From contig JBDTNQ010000053.1 of NCBI GenBank assembly GCA_039933635.1, forward strand, positions 1-28,303: a DNA stretch of 28,303 nt. The letters are read 5' to 3'. Positions 23,475-28,303 of the stretch are shown piece by piece. The first letter of the stretch is position 1, and every line of letters starts with the position of its first letter. Source of the DNA: JBDTNQ01 sp039933635 (GTDB lineage: Bacteria; Acidobacteriota; Vicinamibacteria; Vicinamibacterales; SCN-69-37). The notes below the pieces were generated by a model. It was not told the origin of the DNA and searched no databases. It was given only the letters and a program-made list of their open reading frames with translations. Made by a program: the position numbers and the translations under genes.

Positions 23475-24347
23475 TCAATTGCGCAACACCTGTTTGATGG
23501 CCAGGTTGCGCCACCGCCAGAATCCACCGGGCTGCCATCGGGTCCCGCCGCCGTGGACCTGAATGGCGATTGGTCCCTCGACCATGCCACCGACAGCGTG
23601 GTTCTCGGTATCGCTCGCCTCGCTGATCTGTTGTTCGTTGATCCACACGATCGCGTGCGGCACGTCGCCCACGACGCGGACCCGCACGGTGTTCCAGTCC
23701 TCGCGCTTCCATGCCGACATGCCGGGATCGGGCGCCTGATTTCCACGCGCGGCCGCTGGGGCCGCGGGGACGGGTGACGGAGGGGCACCAGTCGCGGGCC
23801 CCGCCGGACCGGCAGCTCGGCCGGCGCCGAACGTAATGCCGCCCTCACTAATCATCCGTCCCATGCTGCCGTTCGGCAGATAGTCCATCGTGATCTGATA
23901 CGCCGCACCCGCTTCCGTCGTCCGGAAGAAGATCCCGCTGTCGTTACCCCAGTCGGGCTTGACCTCCATGTAGAACTCGAAGTCACGGAACTTCCTGTCC
24001 GTGATCAAGAGACCGCCGCTGCCGAACGGTCGCTGCGTGCCGAGAATCATGCCCTGCGAGACGTGAAAATCGGGCGTGAGGCCGTGGCGCGCCTCTTTGC
24101 TGATGTGCCACCCGCTGAGATCCTTGCCGTTGAACAGCGCCGTGAAGCCCGCGGGAATCTTCGGCTCGGGTGGCTCGACGACGTTCTTGCGATAGTCCGG
24201 GACGGGACGGAGCCCGGGCGCAAGCGTGATCTGCGGACCGGCGGGCGCCGTGCTCACGGCCGGCTGCGCCGCCTGCTGGGCCCAGGCCGTGACAACCATC
24301 GCCGCCATCGCCACCGCCACTACACTCATCGCGCGTGTGTGATTCAT
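23475..24347 (-). CDS. Secreted DUF1080 protein (3-keto-disaccharide hydrolase domain)
   Basis: A 290-residue exported protein. The signal peptide MNHTRAMSVVAVAMAAMVVT with AWAQQ is likely cut near residue 24. A single concanavalin-like DUF1080 domain begins at about residue 66 with PAGFTALFNGKDLSGWHIS. It continues through FEFYMEVKPDWGNDSGIFFR, AYQITMDY, DWNTVRVRVVGDVPHAIVWINE and GPIAIQVHGGG, ending WRWRNLAIKQV. This is the classic domain order. Pfam names the family 3-keto-disaccharide hydrolase; members act on oxidised glycosides or bind carbohydrate in the envelope. Residues about 175-210 form a Gly/Ala/Pro-rich insert inside the domain, likely a flexible loop. The ATG at 24347 is preceded by GAAGGTG. 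It is followed by its own terminator. The substrate is unknown. Confidence 0.88.
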   Translation of the reverse strand: MNHTRAMSVVAVAMAAMVVTAWAQQAAQPAVSTAPAGPQITLAPGLRPVPDYRKNVVEPPEPKIPAGFTALFNGKDLSGWHISKEARHGLTPDFHVSQGMILGTQRPFGSGGLLITDRKFRDFEFYMEVKPDWGNDSGIFFRTTEAGAAYQITMDYLPNGSMGRMISEGGITFGAGRAAGPAGPATGAPPSPVPAAPAAARGNQAPDPGMSAWKREDWNTVRVRVVGDVPHAIVWINEQQISEASDTENHAVGGMVEGPIAIQVHGGGTRWQPGGFWRWRNLAIKQVLRN

Positions 24348-24480
24348 AGACGCACCTTCGCCCGTGGCCCTGACGGCCAGGCGCTGCACGGACCGTCGCC
24401 GACCAAATCCTTCGGAGCTGTGGAAACAGTGTCGCCACGAACGGTGCACAACGCAAGGGGACTTGCCGCGAACGGAAAAA

Positions 24481-24544
24481 GGGGACCAGGGGACCAAGGG
24501 ACCAGGGGACCAGGGGACGAGGGGACCAGGGGACCAGGGGATGA
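24481..24544. repeat. Eight tandem copies of an 8-bp unit, GGGGACCA
   Basis: Eight consecutive 8-bp units: five are exactly GGGGACCA, the others AGGGACCA, GGGGACGA and GGGGATGA. It is intergenic, between mmsA and DUF1080 genes, about 134 bp upstream of the DUF1080 start codon. The unit length is not a multiple of three. Copy number could vary by slippage and alter spacing in the upstream region. Confidence 0.95.
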
Positions 24545-24588
24545 CACCAGGAGACTGCCGCGCGTCCGGCTTACAGGTGCACAGCGAA

Positions 24589-24622
24589 ACCCCGGCGGCA
24601 TGGCGAACCATGCAACCGGGGT
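24589..24622 (-). terminator. Nested hairpin after mmsA, possible terminator
   Basis: ACCCCGG (24589-24595) pairs with CCGGGGT (24616-24622). Inside, GCATGG (24598-24603) pairs with CCATGC (24608-24613) around a 4-nt CGAA loop, with a 2+2 internal loop between the stems. On the minus strand only TTT follows, so it is a weak intrinsic terminator. It lies 72 bp past the mmsA stop. Confidence 0.45.
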
Positions 24623-24693
24623 GCATGTGGATGTCTGGACTTCGAAATTCCTAGAAGCCAACCGAGGCGTGATGGCCCACGCTCGAGCCGTCG

Positions 24694-26154
24694 CTAGAAC
24701 TTCCTCGTCCACGCCTTGGGCCAGCGCTCCACGACGACCTTCTGCTGCGTGAAGAACTCGAACGCGTCCCGGCCCTGGCCGTGGAGGTCTCCGAAGAAGC
24801 TTTCCCGAGCGCCGCTGAATGGAAAGAACGCCATCGGTGCCGCGACGCCGACGTTGATGCCGACATTGCCGACCTCAGCCTCGTAGCGGAATTTCCGGGC
24901 ACTCGAGCCGCTGGACGTGAAGAGCGACGCCTGATTACCGTACGCGCCCTGGTTCACGAGCGCGATCGCCGCATCGACATCGTCCACGTGGTGCATCGTC
25001 AGCACCGGCCCAAAGATCTCCGTGCGGGTGATCTCGCTCGAGAGCGGCAGTCCCTCGAGGACCGTCGGTTTCACGAAGTTGCCGCGCGCGTACTGCGGCA
25101 ACGACGGGTTGCGGCCGTCGACGACGGCACGCGCGCCGTCCTGAATGGCGCGGGCGATCAGGCCCTCGACGCGCGCACGACTCTCCGGCGTGATGACCGG
25201 TCCCATCTGCACGCCTTCATCCAGCCCGAACCCGGTCACGCGATGACGGGCCTTCTCCTCAATCGCGGATCCGAACGGCGCCCGCGCATCGCCGACGGTG
25301 ATGGCCACAGCAGCGGCGAGGCACCGCTGTCCCGCGCATCCGAATGCACTGTCCGCGACGATCTCGGCCGCCGACGCGATATCGGCGTCCGGCAATATGA
25401 CGACGGGGTTCTTTGCGCCACCCTGGCACTGCACGCGCTTGCCCGACGCCGCGCCGCGCGCGTACACGTGACGGGCGACCGCGCTGGAGCCGACGAAGCT
25501 GACCGCGCGCACGGTGGGGTGATCCAGCAGGGTGTCAACCGTCTCGCGTCCGCCGTTGACCAGGTTAATCACCCCGGGAGGCAACGCCAGACGATCCAGA
25601 ATGCGAAACACTGTCTGCATGGTCGCCGGCACACGCTCCGATGGTTTGACGACCACCGTGTTGCCGCAGGCCAGGGCGTATGGCAGGAACCAGAACGGGA
25701 TCATCGCCGGAAAATTGAACGGCGAGATGATCGCGCAGACACCGAGCGGCTGGCGGATCATGATCTCGTCGATCCCGGCCGCGATGTCCTCCGAGTTGTA
25801 GCCCTGCACCATCGTGGGCGCGCCGCAGGCGACCTCGACATTTTCGATCGCGCGCCGCAGTTCGCCGCGCGACTCGGCGAGCGTCTTGCCGCACTCCAGC
25901 GTGATGGTCCGCGCCAGATCCTCGAACTGCGCCTCGAGTCCGGCCTTGAGACGGAACAGGAACTGAATGCGCTCGGTGACCGGCACGCGCCGCCAGGCCG
26001 GAAACGCGCGAGCGGCGGCCTGGACCGCGGCGTCGACCTCGATGGCCGACGACATCGGCACCCGATCGATCTCTTCCCCGGTCGCCGGGTTCATCACCGG
26101 CATGACCTGCGTGGTGGCTGACTTCTGAAACTGACCGTCGATGTAGTTCTGCAT
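24694..26154 (-). CDS. mmsA: Methylmalonate-semialdehyde dehydrogenase (CoA-acylating)
   Basis: An NAD-dependent aldehyde dehydrogenase of 486 residues, likely converting methylmalonate semialdehyde or malonate semialdehyde to propionyl-CoA or acetyl-CoA (valine, beta-alanine or inositol breakdown). It has the ALDH order: SPFNFPAMIPFWFLPYALAC, VVVKPSERVP, VSFVGSSAVARHVY, then GKRVQCQGGAKNPVV and the catalytic Cys278 in GCAGQRCLA. The usual ALDH general-base Glu is absent (VQCQGGAKN), as expected for the CoA-acylating MMSDH group. The C-terminus FFPFSGARESFFGDLHGQGR and the following DAFEFFTQQKVV are MMSDH-typical. The family AKNH is AKNP here. No partner genes of valine or inositol catabolism lie beside it. 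A 14-bp palindrome sits 16 bp before the ATG, suggesting its own regulation. Confidence 0.9.
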   Translation of the reverse strand: MQNYIDGQFQKSATTQVMPVMNPATGEEIDRVPMSSAIEVDAAVQAAARAFPAWRRVPVTERIQFLFRLKAGLEAQFEDLARTITLECGKTLAESRGELRRAIENVEVACGAPTMVQGYNSEDIAAGIDEIMIRQPLGVCAIISPFNFPAMIPFWFLPYALACGNTVVVKPSERVPATMQTVFRILDRLALPPGVINLVNGGRETVDTLLDHPTVRAVSFVGSSAVARHVYARGAASGKRVQCQGGAKNPVVILPDADIASAAEIVADSAFGCAGQRCLAAAVAITVGDARAPFGSAIEEKARHRVTGFGLDEGVQMGPVITPESRARVEGLIARAIQDGARAVVDGRNPSLPQYARGNFVKPTVLEGLPLSSEITRTEIFGPVLTMHHVDDVDAAIALVNQGAYGNQASLFTSSGSSARKFRYEAEVGNVGINVGVAAPMAFFPFSGARESFFGDLHGQGRDAFEFFTQQKVVVERWPKAWTRKF

Positions 26155-26170
26155 GATTTCGGACTTCGAT

Positions 26171-26184
26171 GATAATCGATTATC
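26171..26184. promoter_or_regulatory. Perfect 14-bp palindrome before mmsA, operator candidate
   Basis: GATAATCGATTATC is a perfect palindrome in an AT-rich island, 16 bp upstream of the mmsA ATG at 26154. On the minus strand its first half, GATAAT, matches a -10 box at five of six positions, so a bound protein would block the promoter. No good -35 box was found. No regulator gene is adjacent. The 0.45 reflects function; the palindrome itself is certain. Confidence 0.45.
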
Positions 26185-26230
26185 GCGTATGAAACCGCGG
26201 CACCGTCCTTCTGCCGCCCACGGCGTTCCA

Positions 26231-26252
26231 GCCCCTCAGGTCCAGGAGAGGC
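26231..26252 (-). terminator. Weak hairpin after the FG-GAP gene
   Basis: GCCCCTC (26231-26237) and GAGAGGC (26246-26252) form a 7-bp stem with one mismatch and an 8-nt loop, starting four bases past the FG-GAP stop. No T-run follows on the minus strand. It may mark the transcript end before the mmsA promoter, but the signal is poor. Confidence 0.3.
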
Positions 26253-26256
26253 TCGT

Positions 26257-28197
26257 TCAGCGCCGCGCGGCGCCCGGCTTCTGTCCGAAGAAGATGAACG
26301 TGCCCCGGTTGGTCGAGGTGACGATGTCGACGAGACCGTCTTTGTTGAGATCGGCGACGGCGAACTGCGCGCCGACGCCCGAACGGTTGTGGATGAGTTC
26401 CGGCACGAACTCCGCGCCGCCAGGCGCCTTGGGATTGCGCACCGTCCGGAACCAGTACAGCGCCGGCACGCCGAGCGGATCCGGATCGACGTAGCTCTCC
26501 TGGTGAGAGAACACCCGCTTTCCGGTGATGAAGTCGGGAATGCCGTCGCCGTCCACGTCGGCCATCGCCGACGCGTGCATCTCGGACAGTGTCACGCCGC
26601 CGGCGTTCTTCGTCGAGTAGTCGTCGACGATCATGTGCCGCTCGAACGTGATCGCGCCGGCCGCGTCGCGCTTCTGCTCGAACCACGCCAGGCCGAACCC
26701 GTGCGCGTTCAGCCCGGTCACGACGTCATTCAGCCCGTCGCCATTGACGTCATAGATCTCGATTTCAGCCCCGCCGGCCCCCTCGGCGCGTCCCCATCGC
26801 CCGAACGTCGCAGGGTGATACGGCCATGTCGTGTCGTCTGCGCCGGAGGCCGGGTGTTCCCACCAACCCGCCGCCTGAACGATATCGATACGTCCATCGC
26901 CGTTGATGTCGCCAGCGCCCAATCCATGGCCATGCGCCAGTCCTTTTTCGCTGATCGTGTGCACGGCCCACGGCGCCGTCGGGTTGGCCGGATCCGGCCG
27001 CGCGTACGCCAACGTCCCGCCAACACCGCCCGTGCCGAAGATGATTTCGGGCTGGCCATCGCCGTCGAGATCCTTCATCGCGATGAACTCGCTCGTGATT
27101 TGGGGCAGCACGCGGAACTTCGCCCAGCGACGGCTCTCCCCCTTCGGGTTCACATAAAGCGTCATCGGCCGGCTCTCGGCCGCGAGCACGTCGGTCCAGC
27201 CATCACCCGTGAAATCGAACGCGTAGTCCACCCACGTGTTCGCGAAGCTGCTGGTCGGGCTTTGCGCGGGCGCCACGTAGAGCTCTTCTCGCGTGGTGTA
27301 CGTCGGGCCGAGGTAGTAGTAGGGGCCCGCCACGACATCCTGCACGCCATCGCGATTGAAGTCGCCAACACCCGCGCCCCACGAATAGTAGAAATCGTCC
27401 AGACGCTGCATACGGAAGCGCGGCGAGACGGTTTCGGCGGGCAGCCTGCGGCTGTGCAGATCTTTGAAGGACACATCGGCGAATCGCACATCGCCCGATC
27501 CCACGTACAGCGCCACCGGGCCGTATCCCATCGCGCCATCGTCGGTCGCACCAGGAACGATATCGATGCCCTGATTGAGCGTCGGCCGAATCACATCGGA
27601 ATCGATGGTCACACTGAGCAGGTTCCACGCGTTTGCGCGCAGTCCGGGTGGCGGCGGCATGAGATCAGGCAACGGAGTGGGAAACGTCATCGGCGTTCCG
27701 CCTCGCCCCGCGCCCGTGGCCGCCACCCCGCGCCCTGCCCGGCCGTTGGGGTCCGCCGGAGGAGCGCTCCGCACGAATGGCCCCACGGGCCGCAACGGCT
27801 CACGGGACGTGATGAGCCCAGCCGGATCAATCGCGACCCGATACGTGGCGAGCTCACCACTCTTCAGCGAGACGAAGATGCCGGAGGTGCCACCAGCGGC
27901 CGTCTGCAGACGCACCAGCAGTCCTGCGTCGCAATCCCCTGCACAGCGGAAACGTGAAAACACGCTGACGTCCTGGTACCCGTGCTCGAAGATGAGCCAG
28001 CCGGGGCCACCGGCGGCAAGGCCGCGGACTTCGCCGTTCTCGGCAGTCCACCGGGCCACGCCGACGGTGCGCGTGCCCGCCAGCGTCGACCCGCGGAACG
28101 TCGTGTCCGGCACGAAGTCCGACGCCGGCCCCTGCGCGACCACCGCGACCAGTCCGGCCGTGACAGCCAGTCCCATGACGATGCAATTGCGTACCAT
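26257..28197 (-). CDS. Secreted DUF1080 + seven-repeat FG-GAP/VCBS propeller protein
   Basis: A 646-residue exported protein of unknown function. It has a signal peptide (MVRNCIVMGLAVTAGLVAVV, cleavage after AQG). Residues about 28-247 form a DUF1080-like concanavalin domain: VARWTAENGEVRG, WLIFEHGYQDVSVFSRFRC, AGLLVRLQ, NLLSVTIDSDVIRPTL, ending DVRFADVSFKDL. A Gly/Pro-rich insert lies at about 144-187. Residues about 265-640 carry seven FG-GAP repeats with calcium-type loops at Asp279 (DFNRDG), 328 (DFTGDG), 376 (DLDGDG), 430 (DINGDG), 483 (DVNGDG), 547 (DVDGDG) and 616 (DLNKDG), enough for a complete seven-bladed beta-propeller. The ATG at 28197 is chosen because GGGAG lies six bases upstream and the signal peptide starts there; in-frame starts at 28233 and 28293 are less likely. 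Carbohydrate binding or an extracellular scaffold role is inferred. Confidence 0.87.
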   Translation of the reverse strand: MVRNCIVMGLAVTAGLVAVVAQGPASDFVPDTTFRGSTLAGTRTVGVARWTAENGEVRGLAAGGPGWLIFEHGYQDVSVFSRFRCAGDCDAGLLVRLQTAAGGTSGIFVSLKSGELATYRVAIDPAGLITSREPLRPVGPFVRSAPPADPNGRAGRGVAATGAGRGGTPMTFPTPLPDLMPPPPGLRANAWNLLSVTIDSDVIRPTLNQGIDIVPGATDDGAMGYGPVALYVGSGDVRFADVSFKDLHSRRLPAETVSPRFRMQRLDDFYYSWGAGVGDFNRDGVQDVVAGPYYYLGPTYTTREELYVAPAQSPTSSFANTWVDYAFDFTGDGWTDVLAAESRPMTLYVNPKGESRRWAKFRVLPQITSEFIAMKDLDGDGQPEIIFGTGGVGGTLAYARPDPANPTAPWAVHTISEKGLAHGHGLGAGDINGDGRIDIVQAAGWWEHPASGADDTTWPYHPATFGRWGRAEGAGGAEIEIYDVNGDGLNDVVTGLNAHGFGLAWFEQKRDAAGAITFERHMIVDDYSTKNAGGVTLSEMHASAMADVDGDGIPDFITGKRVFSHQESYVDPDPLGVPALYWFRTVRNPKAPGGAEFVPELIHNRSGVGAQFAVADLNKDGLVDIVTSTNRGTFIFFGQKPGAARR

Positions 28198-28303
28198 GCG
28201 TTGCTCCCGCTCCGATGTCAGGTGCGCATCCATAATGTCGAGATCGCCACGACGGTGTCGGCGGACGATGGCATTGAGAACAAGAGTAGTCAAGCCTCAA
28301 CGC

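Larger units (their letters stand above)
24348..24693. other. Gene-free stretch between mmsA and the DUF1080 gene
   Basis: These 346 bp contain no credible gene. They hold the 8-bp tandem repeat (24481-24544), a nested hairpin (24589-24622) and presumably the promoter of the DUF1080 gene in 24348-24480. I could not pick a convincing -35/-10 pair there. Frames running through it carry Trp-Ser-Pro-Gly-Pro repeats that only translate the tandem repeat. Confidence 0.6.

Noticed and set aside
24481..24544. Tandem repeat considered as a CRISPR array.
   Set aside because: Units are 8 bp and contiguous with no spacers; there are no cas genes in the window.
24781..26121. Plus-strand open frame of 446 codons opposite mmsA.
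   Set aside because: No domain recognisable and Arg/His/Asp-rich; the MMSDH reading on the minus strand is unambiguous.
26389..27957. Plus-strand open frame of 522 codons opposite the FG-GAP gene.
   Set aside because: Shadow of the repeat-rich propeller gene; the opposite frame has a signal peptide and seven calcium-type loops.
28265..28293. TTGACT (28288-28293, minus) as a -35 box for the FG-GAP gene.
   Set aside because: The hexamer 17 bp downstream (CATCGT) is a poor -10 and the window ends close by, so a promoter cannot be supported.

Overview
The window is high-GC bacterial DNA, densely packed with genes and almost entirely metabolic. I see no phage genes, transposases, tRNAs, rRNAs or CRISPR arrays. 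The protein mix points to a soil-type heterotroph, most likely Acidobacteriota (Vicinamibacteria-like): 3-keto-disaccharide hydrolase (DUF1080) domains, a secreted FG-GAP propeller protein, an HAE1-type RND pump and a plant/cyanobacterial-looking ADP-glucose pyrophosphorylase. That assignment rests on gene content and composition only.

Layout. (1) 1-5672, minus strand: a pentose/sugar catabolic cluster reading lacI-type regulator, Gfo/Idh/MocA dehydrogenase, TIM-barrel sugar isomerase/epimerase, xylulokinase (xylB) and xylose isomerase (xylA, cut by the window edge). Two LacI-type operator candidates share the 14-mer pattern TGnnAnCGnTnnCA, one before the regulator and one before the dehydrogenase. 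(2) 5825-6460, minus: a 1-Cys peroxiredoxin. Upstream of it lies a structured, promoter-preceded, terminator-ended RNA candidate (6515-6667, minus). (3) 6772-8175, plus: a stand-alone FAD-linked 2-hydroxyacid dehydrogenase. (4) 8188-10052, minus: glgC and an FKBP-type lipoprotein. (5) 10292-14654, plus: an RND efflux pair (lipoprotein adaptor and inner-membrane pump) with no outer-membrane channel gene. (6) 14679-22540, minus: a compact glycolate operon reading malate synthase, glcD, glcE, glcF and a glycolate/lactate permease. It closely resembles the E. coli glc operon without glcG and glcC. (7) 22708-28197, minus: secreted and accessory genes, namely a lectin-like DUF1554 protein, a DUF1080 protein, a methylmalonate-semialdehyde dehydrogenase and a DUF1080 + FG-GAP fusion.

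How the genes work together. The glc operon should import glycolate (or lactate), oxidise it to glyoxylate with GlcDEF, and condense glyoxylate with acetyl-CoA to malate. The xyl cluster should isomerise xylose and phosphorylate xylulose under a LacI-type sensor. Its dehydrogenase/isomerase pair and the two secreted DUF1080 proteins suggest a wider glycoside-processing lifestyle, which is inference.

The most unusual items are the RNA candidate before the peroxiredoxin, the paired operators, the divergent 709-715 residue malate synthase, a long GGTTC-rich inverted repeat (22567-22704), an 8-bp tandem repeat (24481-24544) and a perfect 14-bp palindrome before mmsA.
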